Assembly: GCF_028435365.1 (NCBI RefSeq)
Contig: NZ_JAGTJJ010000006.1
Span: forward strand, 186,001 to 250,000
DNA from: Polyangium jinanense
GTDB lineage: Bacteria; Myxococcota; Polyangia; Polyangiales; Polyangiaceae
Direction of reading: 5' to 3'
DNA length: 64,000 bases
Shown here: in pieces, positions 32,255-40,771 of the stretch
How the letters are laid out: each line of letters opens with the position of its first letter
How positions within the stretch are numbered: position 1 is the stretch's first letter
Notes under the pieces: model-generated
Database searches by the model: none
What the model was told of the DNA's origin: nothing
The model's input: the letters and a program-made list of their open reading frames with translations, nothing else
Made by a program: the position numbers and the translations under genes

Positions 32255-32278
32255 CCCTCTTCCGAGGCCCCAAGAGGG
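32255..32278. promoter_or_regulatory. Inverted repeat upstream of DUF262-HipA operon
   Basis: CCCTCTT (32255-32261) and AAGAGGG (32272-32278) form a perfect 7-bp inverted repeat with a 10-bp spacer, 27 bp before the DUF262 start codon. It may be an operator for autoregulation, as is usual for HipA systems, or a weak terminator of the upstream acetyltransferase gene; no T-tract follows. Confidence 0.4.
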
Positions 32279-32304
32279 AGGAACCGCTGTAGACTTGTCA
32301 TTGG

Positions 32305-33939
32305 ATGAACGAGCGGCACGGCGGCCAGCAGCCCAAGAGGCTGGAAAAACGACCGGAGGCGACGACCTTCCAGCTCGACATGCTCCTGGCAAAGGTGCTG
32401 GAGGGGCAGGTCCGCGTGCCTCGCTTCCAGCGTGGTTTGCGATGGGAGGACGAAGACCGCCTTCAACTGTTCGACAGCATCTATCGGGGCTACCCGATCG
32501 GCACCCTGCTACTCTGGAAGCGACCAGGCCCAGAGGCCACGGTTCCCCTGGGCGCCTTGACGGTCCACGCGCCCAAGCGCAGCGACGTCCTCTGGATCGT
32601 GGACGGGCAGCAACGGGTTACCACGCTCGCCGAGGCCCTCCTGCGAACTCCTGAACCCGACGAACGCTCGATCCACGTCGATCTGGACAACGAGGACGAG
32701 CCTTTTTCCTACCTTCGCCCCTCGAAGCTACGGAACCGCGAAGCCCCCAGGGACCCGCGCTACATGCCCATCTCGACCGCGCTCGACTCGGCCCACTTGC
32801 TCGACTGGCTGATCGAGCACGGGGTGAACCGGGATCGCCGCAACCGAGCGATCGAGATCGGGAAACGCATCCGCGAATATCACGTCCCCGCCTACATCGT
32901 CGAAACGGAAGACGACCGCGTCCCCATCACGATCTTCGATCGAACCAACCGGACCGGGCGGAGACTCACCGATCCGGAGGTGTTCGAGGCTCTCTTCGGT
33001 TCGATGATCGAGGGGCCCCCGGCGGGACTCGAGGATATCGCCCGGATCCTGGACAGCACCGGGTTCGGCCGACTCGGCCGGGATGACGTGCTCGATGCGC
33101 TACGCGCCATCGAGGGCCTGCCCTTCCACGAAGACTTTACTCGCCGCATCGATCCCGAGCGCGTGCCCGATGCGCTGCGTGCGACCGAACGTGCGATGCG
33201 GAGAACCGTGGCTTTCCTTCAGCACGACGCCTCGATACCGCACCGCGAGTTGTTGCCGTATTCGCTCCCTCTGACGATTCTTTCGAGGTTCTTTCACTCG
33301 TTCCCCGAGCCGCGCATCCGAAGCCGCACGCTCCTCCGACGTTGGGTCTGGCGAGGCTCCCTCGCCATGCAACTGACGGGCGCGACGGTAGGCATCCGAC
33401 AGCACCTCGAGTGCATTCGCGATGGGGACGAGGAGGGCTCGGTACAGCGGCTACTCGGTCTGGTATCGCCGCAACCGAATCCCGACGTTCTGAACATCGC
33501 GGATTTCAACCGGCAGGTGGCCAAGAGTCGGCTTCAATGCTGTGCGCTCGCGTCCCTCCGGCCCAGAGACCTAAGAACGGGCGGGACCATCGATCTGTCG
33601 ACGCTCCTTTCGACACCAGAAAAAGCATTTCCCATGCTCGTCGCACGCCGAAAAGGTGCGCCCCCCGACGTCTCGGGCCTCGCCAACCGTCTTCTCCACC
33701 CGCATCTCTCCCCTGGCGAGCTTCGCGACCTCCTGCGCGACATCGAGGACGAGGCGCTGCTCGCGACGCACGCCATCACGACGCAGACGCGCATTGCGCT
33801 CGTGGTAGGCAAGCACGACGAGTTTTTGTCACGAAGGCACCAAAGCCTCCGTGAGCTCATCGAGCAATTTTTCCGGCAGAAGGCCGACCCCGGCGCCGAC
33901 GATACGCCATCGGTTGTATCGATGCTGGAGGATGATTGA
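32305..33939 (+). CDS. DUF262 (GmrSD/ParB-like) protein with degenerate C-terminal nuclease domain
   Basis: A 544-residue protein. The N-terminal DUF262 domain is complete: VPRFQRGLRW (38-47), GYPIGTLLLW (62-71) and the nucleotide-binding DGQQRVTTL (100-108). DUF262 occurs in the GmrSD type IV restriction enzymes and in SspE. The C-terminal half keeps the arrangement of the DUF1524 His-Me nuclease domain (AFPMLVARR...SGLANRLL, then EALLATHAITTQ and FLSRRHQSL), but the catalytic position usually written HIFP reads AFP at 441-443, so the nuclease is probably inactive. It is followed by a HipA kinase gene with only 2 bp between stop and the likely ATG. No HipB gene is present. Confidence 0.88.
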   Translation: MNERHGGQQPKRLEKRPEATTFQLDMLLAKVLEGQVRVPRFQRGLRWEDEDRLQLFDSIYRGYPIGTLLLWKRPGPEATVPLGALTVHAPKRSDVLWIVDGQQRVTTLAEALLRTPEPDERSIHVDLDNEDEPFSYLRPSKLRNREAPRDPRYMPISTALDSAHLLDWLIEHGVNRDRRNRAIEIGKRIREYHVPAYIVETEDDRVPITIFDRTNRTGRRLTDPEVFEALFGSMIEGPPAGLEDIARILDSTGFGRLGRDDVLDALRAIEGLPFHEDFTRRIDPERVPDALRATERAMRRTVAFLQHDASIPHRELLPYSLPLTILSRFFHSFPEPRIRSRTLLRRWVWRGSLAMQLTGATVGIRQHLECIRDGDEEGSVQRLLGLVSPQPNPDVLNIADFNRQVAKSRLQCCALASLRPRDLRTGGTIDLSTLLSTPEKAFPMLVARRKGAPPDVSGLANRLLHPHLSPGELRDLLRDIEDEALLATHAITTQTRIALVVGKHDEFLSRRHQSLRELIEQFFRQKADPGADDTPSVVSMLEDD

Positions 33940-33941
33940 TC

Positions 33942-35144
33942 ATGCGTCTCGACGTGCTCCTCCACGATACCGTCGTAGGAACGCTGACGCTGCACCACGG
34001 CAACAAGACGACGTTCCGATTCGAGCCCTCGTACCTTGCCATGGCAGACCGACCGGTGCTGGGCCGATGGTTCGAGGACCACCTCGATGAGCACTGGGAG
34101 TACTTCTATCCGCAGAGCAGGCTTCCGCCGTTCTTTCAGAACTATTTGCCCGAAGAGGGGAGCGCCCTGCGAACTCTCATCGCGCGTCGCGCGGGAGTGA
34201 AGCCGCATCGCGAACTCGAGTTACTGTCGGTGCTGGGAGAGGATTTACCCGGGGCCATCGTCGTGCGCAGTGACGATGTGGCGAGCGGCGCCGAATCAGG
34301 AGACGACCGCCCGGCCGACGCCGCGCTCGACGACAGCGCGCCGCTGCGCTTTTCCCTGGCAGGCATCCAGCTCAAGTTTTCGGTCATGCGGAACGACGAT
34401 CGATTCACCCTGCCAGCATCCGGGAAGGGCGGACATTGGATCGTAAAACTGCCCGACAACCGTTTCCCGTTCGTGCCCCTGAACGAGCATGCAATGCTGA
34501 CGTGGGCCAAGGCCTGCGGCATCGACGTGCCAGAGTTCGAACTCACCTCCGTGGCCGATCTCGAAGGTCTCCCCCCCGAGCTTTCGTTCCGGGAACCTTA
34601 TGCTCTGGCCATTCGTCGCTACGACCGCACCCCGACCGGCCGGATCCACCAGGAGGATTTCGCGCAGGTGCTCGACGTCACACCCGCCGAAAAGTACGAG
34701 CGCTGGAGCTACAACAACCTCGCGCGTGTCATTCGATCCGTCTGTGGGGAACAGGACGCCGCCGAGTTCATCCGACGACTCGTGTTCACCCTGCTGAGTG
34801 GTAACTCGGATGCACACCTGAAGAACTGGTCGCTCGTCTACCCCGACGGGCGACGCGCCCGACTCTCGCCAGCGTACGACCTCGTTTGTACCGTCGCGTA
34901 TCCTGGCACCGACCCTAGGTTTGCGCTCAACCTGAGCCGTACGAAACACTACACCGACGTGACGACGAACCACTTCGAGCGCCTCGCCGCCAAAAGCGGC
35001 ATGGATCCCGAGAACGCACGTACGCTCGTGGAGTCGTCCGCCGCCACGATCCGTGATCGATTCCGTACTCTTCGCGACGAGCTTGGCCTCACGAGGGAGA
35101 CCCTCGAAACCCTCGACCTTCACCTATCCAAGATGAGGTTGTGA
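33942..35144 (+). CDS. hipA: HipA-family Ser/Thr kinase
   Basis: A 400-residue protein of the HipA family, whose known members phosphorylate glutamyl-tRNA synthetase or other translation factors and cause growth arrest. The N-terminal HipA domain (LDVLLHDTVVGTLTLHHGN, LPPFFQNYLPEEGS) and the kinase domain are complete: SLAGIQLKFS (138-147), HWIVKLPD with Lys169, NEHAMLTWAKACGIDVPE, the catalytic GNSDAHLKN (287-295) with Asp290, and LSPAYDLV with Asp313. So it is predicted active. The ATG at 33942 with GGAGG upstream was preferred to TTG 33936, which would overlap the DUF262 stop. Unusual in lacking a HipB antitoxin gene; the DUF262 protein takes its place. Confidence 0.92.
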   Translation: MRLDVLLHDTVVGTLTLHHGNKTTFRFEPSYLAMADRPVLGRWFEDHLDEHWEYFYPQSRLPPFFQNYLPEEGSALRTLIARRAGVKPHRELELLSVLGEDLPGAIVVRSDDVASGAESGDDRPADAALDDSAPLRFSLAGIQLKFSVMRNDDRFTLPASGKGGHWIVKLPDNRFPFVPLNEHAMLTWAKACGIDVPEFELTSVADLEGLPPELSFREPYALAIRRYDRTPTGRIHQEDFAQVLDVTPAEKYERWSYNNLARVIRSVCGEQDAAEFIRRLVFTLLSGNSDAHLKNWSLVYPDGRRARLSPAYDLVCTVAYPGTDPRFALNLSRTKHYTDVTTNHFERLAAKSGMDPENARTLVESSAATIRDRFRTLRDELGLTRETLETLDLHLSKMRL

Positions 35145-35160
35145 GGCCCCTGGGCCCCCC

Positions 35161-36030
35161 TTAACGCCGCCGCGGCGGACGCCCCCGCTGCGGGCCCGCA
35201 GGCGCACGCGCAGGCGGCGACGCGGCCGGGGCCGCCGGCGACGCGGGTGACGGGTTTTTCCCCAGCAAGTTCTCCCGGACAACCTCCGCCAGCAGCACGC
35301 TCGCCGCGATCGACACGTTCAGCGACCCGACCGTCCCGGCCCCCGGGATCGCCACGAGCGCGTCGCATTGCGCCTTGGCCCGCTCGGACAGCCCCTCGCG
35401 CTCGTGGCCGAGCACCAGGACCACCGGCCGCTTGAATGAATACCCGAACGCGTTCGCCGCGGCGTCACTCTCGCCGCCCACGATCGAGATCCCCCGGGCG
35501 CGCAGCCGCGCGAGGGTGTCGGGCAGGTCCGTCGTGCGGGCAAACGCGAGCTCTTCGGCGCCGCCCTCGGCCACGCGCACGGCGTCGGGCGGCAGGCCCG
35601 GGTGCGGGGCCGGGGCGCCGAGCAGCGCGGCGTCGAGGCCGAAGAACGCCGCGCTCCGCACGATCGCGCCGATGTTGTAAGGGTTCCGCACGCGCTCGAG
35701 CGCGATGGCCGCGCCGCGCGTCCGGACCAGCATGTCCGCGAGCTCGTTCGGCCCGAGCCACGCCCGCGGCCGCGTGTGGAGGCAGAGCCCCTCGTGGTTC
35801 TTCGTGTGCGCGATCCGCTCGAGCTCGTCGTCGCGGAGCTCGTGGCAGGGGACGCGGCGCGCCGCGGCCCAGCGGATGAGGGTTTCGAGGTCGCGGCGCG
35901 CCTCGCGGCCATAGGAGACGGCGAGGATGTCGTCCGGGCGGCGGGCGAAGACGGCGAGGCCGGCGCGCAGGCCGTGGACGACCTCGGGGGCCTGGGCGCC
36001 GAGGGCACGCGGGTCGGGCTTCTGCTTCAT
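35161..36030 (-). CDS. TrmH/SpoU-family RNA 2'-O-methyltransferase
   Basis: A 289-residue SAM-dependent methyltransferase of the SPOUT class, methylating a ribose 2'-OH in tRNA or rRNA. All three SpoU motifs are visible: NPYNIGAIVRSAAFFG (motif 1), VLVLGHEREGLS (motif 2) and IPGAGTVGSLNVSIAASVLL (motif 3). A substrate-binding N-terminal domain precedes them (VVHGLRAGLAVFARR). The C-terminal tail is Pro/Ala/Arg-rich and probably disordered. Which RNA is methylated cannot be told. It converges with the HipA gene, 16 bp apart. Confidence 0.93.
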   Translation of the reverse strand: MKQKPDPRALGAQAPEVVHGLRAGLAVFARRPDDILAVSYGREARRDLETLIRWAAARRVPCHELRDDELERIAHTKNHEGLCLHTRPRAWLGPNELADMLVRTRGAAIALERVRNPYNIGAIVRSAAFFGLDAALLGAPAPHPGLPPDAVRVAEGGAEELAFARTTDLPDTLARLRARGISIVGGESDAAANAFGYSFKRPVVLVLGHEREGLSERAKAQCDALVAIPGAGTVGSLNVSIAASVLLAEVVRENLLGKNPSPASPAAPAASPPARAPAGPQRGRPPRRR

Positions 36031-36052
36031 GAACGAGGGCAAACCTTCCAGA

Positions 36053-37249
36053 TCAGTTCGGCGTGGGCTCCTGGCAGCCAAGGACGATGTCGAGGTCCAT
36101 GACCACGCCGTCCTTCAAGCTATCGCACGCCGGGCCGTAAAAGACGACCTGGTTCTTGCCCGGGTCGTAGTGCCAGCCGTCCGTCTTCGTGTCGTCGCGC
36201 ATGACCTCGGTCGTGTTGTCGAAGAAGACGTAGATCTCGCTCGGGTTCGGCGGGACCGCGTCGAGCGTGTACGCGCAGGAGAGCGTCTTCTTGGCGATCG
36301 TCACGAGCGCCACGTCGAGGCTCGCCTGGTCGGAAGCGTCGTAATACTGGTTCGCCCCCGCGGACGGGACGCCGCCGGCGATCGCGAACTTGTTCATCTG
36401 CGCCGGATCGATGCCCGCCCCGAAGCCGATCACGAACGTCGGGATGCCGCGCTGCTCGAAGAGGTTCTTGATCTCCATTTCGGTCGTCGCATCCGAGCCG
36501 CACGTCTCCTTGCCGTCCGTGATGAGCACGGCATAACTGTCGCGATTCGGATCGTCGAACGCAGGCTCGGTCGTCGATTGCGTGACGGCGGTCTGGATGT
36601 TCGTGACGCAGGGGCCGTCCGGGAAATACTTATCGGCCTTCACGAGCGCCGCCGTGAGCAGCTCTTGAATGGCCGCCTCGTTTTCGGGGCCGACGGGGAT
36701 GGGGATTGCGTCCTGCTGGCAGTTCGGGGTCACGAGGTCGGGGAAAAGCGTGAGGCCGAAGCGGATCTTGCCGGTGTAATCGGTCGTCATCTTGTTGATG
36801 GCCGCGACGGCGATGTCCCACTTCGTCACGTCGCCGACGAGCGCCGTCATCGAGCAGGAGCGATCGAGGACGAGCAGCATGTTCGGCGGAATGGACTCGA
36901 CCTTCGCCTCCTGCGCGCCACATCCGCCGCCCGGCACGCACGTCTTCGTGGCGGTGTCACATGTCATGCCCGGCGAACAGTCGCCGTCGGCGGCGCACCT
37001 GCCGGGATCGATACACGTGCCCACGGAGCTACATTTCTGCGGCTCGACGCAGGCCAGATTGCAGCCGAACGAGCCCGCGCCCGCGCCCGCCGATCCTCCG
37101 CCGGTCATACCGCCGGCGCCCGACGTGGCGCCCCACGCGCCGCTCCCAGAGGAAGCGCTGGATCCGGCGTCACCACACGCCGACGCCATCACGACGCCCA
37201 TCACGCCCGCGAGGGCAGCCCAAGTCGAAGAGGAAGATCGATGCAGCAT
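36053..37249 (-). CDS. von Willebrand factor A-domain lipoprotein
   Basis: A 398-residue lipoprotein: signal peptide with lipobox ASAC, Gly/Ser linker, then a Cys-rich region with three clusters of Cys (CNLACVEPQKCSSVGTC, CAADGDCSPGMTC) like the repeated Cys motifs common in myxobacterial surface proteins. A VWA domain starts at about residue 120: MLLVLDRSCSM contains the MIDAS DxSxS motif, DSYAVLITDGKETCG the conserved fifth strand and TDG, and IPTFVIGFGAG the next one. A C-terminal segment (SCAYTLDAVPPNPSEI) is beta-rich. Likely a surface protein that binds a metal-dependent ligand or adheres; no protease or pore domain is attached. Confidence 0.88.
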   Translation of the reverse strand: MLHRSSSSTWAALAGVMGVVMASACGDAGSSASSGSGAWGATSGAGGMTGGGSAGAGAGSFGCNLACVEPQKCSSVGTCIDPGRCAADGDCSPGMTCDTATKTCVPGGGCGAQEAKVESIPPNMLLVLDRSCSMTALVGDVTKWDIAVAAINKMTTDYTGKIRFGLTLFPDLVTPNCQQDAIPIPVGPENEAAIQELLTAALVKADKYFPDGPCVTNIQTAVTQSTTEPAFDDPNRDSYAVLITDGKETCGSDATTEMEIKNLFEQRGIPTFVIGFGAGIDPAQMNKFAIAGGVPSAGANQYYDASDQASLDVALVTIAKKTLSCAYTLDAVPPNPSEIYVFFDNTTEVMRDDTKTDGWHYDPGKNQVVFYGPACDSLKDGVVMDLDIVLGCQEPTPN

Positions 37250-37306
37250 GGATCGAGATTACTCGATCCGCACCTGCAACGATAGTGGCAGCGCGCAGAG
37301 TCAATT

Positions 37307-38356
37307 TCATGGCGCGCGAAGCGTCACGCGCACGAAGCGCGGGAAATAGAGCGAGGTATCGGCGACGAGCGTGGCGAAATCGAGGCTGTTCGAGGCATAC
37401 GTGACCACGAGATCGGCGCCTTCGAGCTCGGGGTGGCCCTTGCCGGCGTAGACGATGGTGTCTTCGCGGTCGGATTCAGGGGGATGGTAGAAGGTCTCGA
37501 GGTCGGAATAGGGGCCGCGGAGATCGTTTGCGGTGCGGAGCGCGAGATCGGAGGCGCCGAAGCCCTCGGTCTGCACGCCGATCCAGAGATCGCGGGCGCG
37601 ATCGTGGTGCACCGTGAGCTCGGTTTGCCCGTCCTCGAAGGCGAGCCCGAGCGGCTCGGGCTTCGTGAAATCGATATCGCCCGACGCTGGCAGGGGGAAG
37701 CGCGTCAGGTGGATGTCGTGCCCGCCGGACTCGTCTGCGCCGAATGCGTAGAGGTGCCCGTCATGCGCGAGCACGCTCGCCGAGCCGACAATGACGCCGT
37801 CGTCGTTCGAGGGCATTTCGAGCTCCTTCATGATCCACGTGGGCGGCGCGTCGTCGGGGTTCTCGACGACGAAGACGTCGGCATCGAACACCTCGAAGCC
37901 GAGGCCGCCGCTCGCGGAGCGGACGGCCATCATGAAGAGGAAAAGTTTGTCCCCCACCCGCTCGCCGTCGCCGGGCCAGTACCAGATGCCGTCCTTCTCG
38001 GGGAAAAAGGAGGTGGGCTCGTCCTTCGGCCCGTTCCAGAAAAACGCGATCGAGGCCTCGCTCGGGTCGTAGCCGTTCTGGATGGCGATGCTGTTTCGCA
38101 CGAGGCGAGATTCGCTCCGGACGTTCGCCTCGCTCGTGGCGATGAAGCTATCGCCGAAGAGCCAGAGGACGCGGCCGCCGCCGAGGTCGACGGAGTAGGC
38201 GTCGTCGGCGCCGAGCCAGCGGGGATCGGCGTGGAAAAGGGCGTCGGCCTCGGGCCAGGCGGTGGCGGTCGCCTCGATGGCCGGCGCTTCGCCGCAGCCC
38301 GCGAGCAACGCGCCGAGGAGAGATACAGCTCCGACATGATTCCGCGACCCAGGCAT
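37307..38356 (-). CDS. DUF4185-like beta-propeller lipoprotein
   Basis: A 349-residue lipoprotein beginning MPGSRNHVGAVSLLGALLAG then Cys (lipobox LLAGC). The globular domain opens DALFHADPRWLGADDAYSVD and VLWLFGDSFIATS, and continues VFVVENPDDAPPTWIMKELE and SASVLAHDGHLYAFGADE, the repeating blade pattern and GDSF motif of DUF4185/glycosidase-like five-bladed propellers. Such proteins often bind or hydrolyse glycans; no catalytic residues can be assigned. Located on the outer membrane or secreted side. The 151-bp space to the divergent gene at 38508 presumably contains both promoters. Confidence 0.82.
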   Translation of the reverse strand: MPGSRNHVGAVSLLGALLAGCGEAPAIEATATAWPEADALFHADPRWLGADDAYSVDLGGGRVLWLFGDSFIATSEANVRSESRLVRNSIAIQNGYDPSEASIAFFWNGPKDEPTSFFPEKDGIWYWPGDGERVGDKLFLFMMAVRSASGGLGFEVFDADVFVVENPDDAPPTWIMKELEMPSNDDGVIVGSASVLAHDGHLYAFGADESGGHDIHLTRFPLPASGDIDFTKPEPLGLAFEDGQTELTVHHDRARDLWIGVQTEGFGASDLALRTANDLRGPYSDLETFYHPPESDREDTIVYAGKGHPELEGADLVVTYASNSLDFATLVADTSLYFPRFVRVTLRAP

Positions 38357-38507
38357 ACAGTGATGATACCACCATTGTACGGTTCACGCTGTACCCGGCT
38401 CTATGCAAACTCGTTTTCGACCGAGACGATTTCCGAGGCGCAACGCAGCACTATCGTGACCGTTCGTGCTGTTGTCTCCGACTGGCGCGGCTGGTAGCAT
38501 CGTTCGA

Positions 38508-38951
38508 ATGGACCTAATCGATTCCTCCATGCCGAGCTGGGTGGTCGGTCGTCATGTGGTCCGGTTGGAGCGGCCGGACCTCGTTTCCGTTGCCTTCCGC
38601 GGCGCGACGAGCGCCGCGGAGGCCGAAAAGATCCGGGACGTCTACATCGCAATCGGCGAGCAAGTCGGTCGGTTCGACGTCCTGTTCGACGCGAGTGATC
38701 TCGTATTCCTGGAAGCCGGCGCGCGTGCAGCCTGGACGCGCGGAGGCAAGGTTTATCCGTTACGTCATGTCGTCTGCTTCGGCGCGAACTTCCCGACGCG
38801 TACCGTGATCATGACGGTCTACCGGGCCGGGCGGCTGCTCGCACCTTCAATTTTCGATTTTCACATCGAGTTTGTCCCCACGGAGCAGGAAGCGCGCAAC
38901 CGTCTCGCCGTACTTGGTCGCCAGGCGAGGCACTCCTGCGCACCCGCGTGA
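38508..38951 (+). CDS. SpoIIAA/STAS-like protein, unassigned
   Basis: A 147-residue soluble protein starting at ATG 38508; longer readings begin in non-coding DNA. It contains PSWVVGRHVVRLERPDLVSV, FRGATSAAEAEKIRDVYIAI and FDVLFDASDLVFLEAGARAA, then YPLRHVVCFGANFPTRTVIM, an alpha/beta pattern like the SpoIIAA/STAS superfamily that is abundant in myxobacteria. No phosphorylatable Ser in the usual STAS position can be pointed to. The C-terminal segment IEFVPTEQEARNRLAVLGRQ is duplicated, in degenerate form, just downstream. Confidence 0.75.
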   Translation: MDLIDSSMPSWVVGRHVVRLERPDLVSVAFRGATSAAEAEKIRDVYIAIGEQVGRFDVLFDASDLVFLEAGARAAWTRGGKVYPLRHVVCFGANFPTRTVIMTVYRAGRLLAPSIFDFHIEFVPTEQEARNRLAVLGRQARHSCAPA

Positions 38952-38978
38952 ACGTTCGCGTCAAGATTCCCATTTCCG

Positions 38979-39077
38979 ATGGAATTCGCTACCGACGAGC
39001 AGGAAGCCCGCGCCCGCATCGATCAGATCCGCCGCGCGACGCGCCTAAAACGCGCCTTCAGCCCGGGGAGGGCGTGA
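38979..39077 (+). pseudogene. C-terminal remnant of a second copy of the gene at 38508
   Basis: The 33-codon frame starting at 38979 reads MEFATDEQEARARIDQIRRA and ends SPGRA, which matches the C-terminal region HIEFVPTEQEARNRLAVLGRQA of the preceding protein (IEF.. x EQEAR.R). The rest of that copy is missing. It probably derives from a paralogue lost by deletion; its end overlaps the convergent lipoprotein gene by 20 bp. Confidence 0.5.
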
Positions 39078-39513
39078 ATTCGAGCGTCTCGACGACGACG
39101 CGGCCGGGCGCGCGCAGGTCCATCGCGGTGACGGGCTGTTTCTGGGAGACGAGGTCCGTGATCTGGCGCGCGATGGGGTCGACTTCGAGGGCCCGATCCG
39201 AGAAGACGACGAAGATCTTCACCTTGCCCTCGCGCGGCGGGATGCGAAAGACGTTGCCGGCGATGGGCTCGCCGGCCGGGCAATCGGGCGAGAGCTTGTC
39301 CTCGAGCATCGTGAGGTGGCGGATGGGACCCCCGTCGGCGATGGTGAAGACGAGGCAATAAGGGGGCTGTCCCGCGGCCGGCACGAGCTCGATCTGGGCC
39401 GGGCCTTTCTGGACGAGCGCCACGCGCTGCGAGGGCGAGGGCGAGGGCGGCGCGGATTTCTCGCAACCGGCGAGGGCGAGGAACGAGGCCAGGGCGAGGA
39501 TGGATCCCCTCAT
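39058..39513 (-). CDS. Small lipoprotein, unassigned
   Basis: A 151-residue lipoprotein; ATG at 39513 gives MRGSILALASFLALAGC with lipobox LALAGC. A Pro/Ser linker follows, then a beta-rich domain: VALVQKGPAQIELVPAAGQP, PYCLVFTIADGGPIRHLTML, KIFVVFSDRALEVDPIARQI. Two Cys may form a disulfide (C64 and about C90). No family recognised. It is on the same strand as, and downstream of, the formaldehyde dehydrogenase gene with 39 bp between them, so may be cotranscribed. Confidence 0.75.
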   Translation of the reverse strand: MRGSILALASFLALAGCEKSAPPSPSPSQRVALVQKGPAQIELVPAAGQPPYCLVFTIADGGPIRHLTMLEDKLSPDCPAGEPIAGNVFRIPPREGKVKIFVVFSDRALEVDPIARQITDLVSQKQPVTAMDLRAPGRVVVETLEFTPSPG

Positions 39514-39552
39514 GCGCGAGGGTCTACCCCGCCCCGGTCGCGGACGCAAAGA

Positions 39553-40662
39553 TCAGAAAGTCACGACCGTACGGATCGACTTGCCCGAGTGCATGAGATC
39601 GAACGACTCGTTGATCTTGTCGATCGGCAAGACGTACGTGATGAGGTCGTCGATGTTGATCTTCTTGTCCATGTACCAGTCGACGATCTTCGGCACGTCC
39701 GTGCGCCCGCGGGCGCCGCCGAAGGCGCTGCCCTTCCACACGCGGCCCGTGACGAGCTGGAACGGGCGCGTCGCGATCTCCTGGCCCGCCGCGGCGACGC
39801 CGATGATGATGCTCTCGCCCCAACCCTTGTGGCAACACTCGAGCGCCTGGCGCATGACCCTCACGTCGCCGACGCATTCGAAGGAGTAATCGGCGCCGCC
39901 GTCCGTGAGGTTCACGAGATACGGCACGAGGTCGCCCTGCACCTCGTTCGGGTTGACGAAATGCGTCATTCCGAACTTCTCGCCCATCTCCTTGCGCGCC
40001 GGGTTCAGGTCGACGCCGACGATCATGTTCGCGCCGGCCATCTTCGCGCCCTGGATGACGTTCAGGCCGATGCCGCCGAGGCCAAAGACCACGACGTTGT
40101 CGCCGGGCTGGACCTTCGCCGTGTAAATGACCGCGCCGAGGCCCGTCGTGACGCCGCAGCCGATGTAGCAGACCTTGTCGAACGGCGCGTCCTCGCGGAT
40201 CTTCGCGACCGCAATCTCGGGCAATACGGTGTAATTCGCGAACGTGGACGTGCCCATGTAATGGTACACGGTCTCATTGCCGATCTTGAAGCGGCTCGTG
40301 CCGTCCGGCATGACGCCTTTGCCCTGCGTCGCGCGGATGGCCTGGCAGAGGTTCGTCTTGCGCGAGAGGCAGAATTTGCACTGGCGGCATTCGGGCGTGT
40401 AGAGCGGGATCACGTGATCGCCCTTCTTCACGCTCTTCACGCCGGGGCCGACGTCGACGACGACGCCCGCGCCCTCGTGCCCCAGGATCGAGGGGAAGAT
40501 GCCCTCGGAGTCCTTGCCCGAGAGCGTGTAATCGTCGGTGTGGCAAACACCGGTCGCCTTGATCTCGACGAGGACCTCCCCTTCCTTGGGGCCCTCCAGA
40601 TCAACTTCCTCGATGCTCAGCGGCGCGTTGGGTCGATGCGCAACCGCGGCTTTGATCTTCAT
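39553..40662 (-). CDS. frmA: S-(hydroxymethyl)glutathione dehydrogenase (class III alcohol dehydrogenase)
   Basis: NAD-dependent enzyme that oxidises the formaldehyde-glutathione adduct to S-formylglutathione, and reduces S-nitrosoglutathione. The 369-residue length and motifs fit: catalytic zinc ligands Cys40 (GVCHTDDYT) and His62 (GHEGAG), the Cys in YIGCGVTTG, the structural zinc lobe Cys92, Cys95, Cys98 and Cys106, and Rossmann motif VVFGLGGIGLNVIQGA. This C-H-T-D-D-Y version is class III rather than ethanol-type. No frmB esterase or frmR regulator gene is adjacent, so hydrolysis of S-formylglutathione must be encoded elsewhere. Confidence 0.96.
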   Translation of the reverse strand: MKIKAAVAHRPNAPLSIEEVDLEGPKEGEVLVEIKATGVCHTDDYTLSGKDSEGIFPSILGHEGAGVVVDVGPGVKSVKKGDHVIPLYTPECRQCKFCLSRKTNLCQAIRATQGKGVMPDGTSRFKIGNETVYHYMGTSTFANYTVLPEIAVAKIREDAPFDKVCYIGCGVTTGLGAVIYTAKVQPGDNVVVFGLGGIGLNVIQGAKMAGANMIVGVDLNPARKEMGEKFGMTHFVNPNEVQGDLVPYLVNLTDGGADYSFECVGDVRVMRQALECCHKGWGESIIIGVAAAGQEIATRPFQLVTGRVWKGSAFGGARGRTDVPKIVDWYMDKKINIDDLITYVLPIDKINESFDLMHSGKSIRTVVTF

Positions 40663-40771
40663 GGTCTCGTCCTCCGGCCTCGAACAACGCGGGCTTTCCC
40701 GGCGCCCGCGCGCGCATCGTAGCGACGAGGCGTTTCGCCGTCACACGAAAAATCGTCGCGAAGAACCCTTC

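Noticed and set aside
32305..35144. Complete type IV restriction system GmrSD
   Set aside because: The nuclease position that should carry His is not conserved and the second gene is a kinase, not GmrD.
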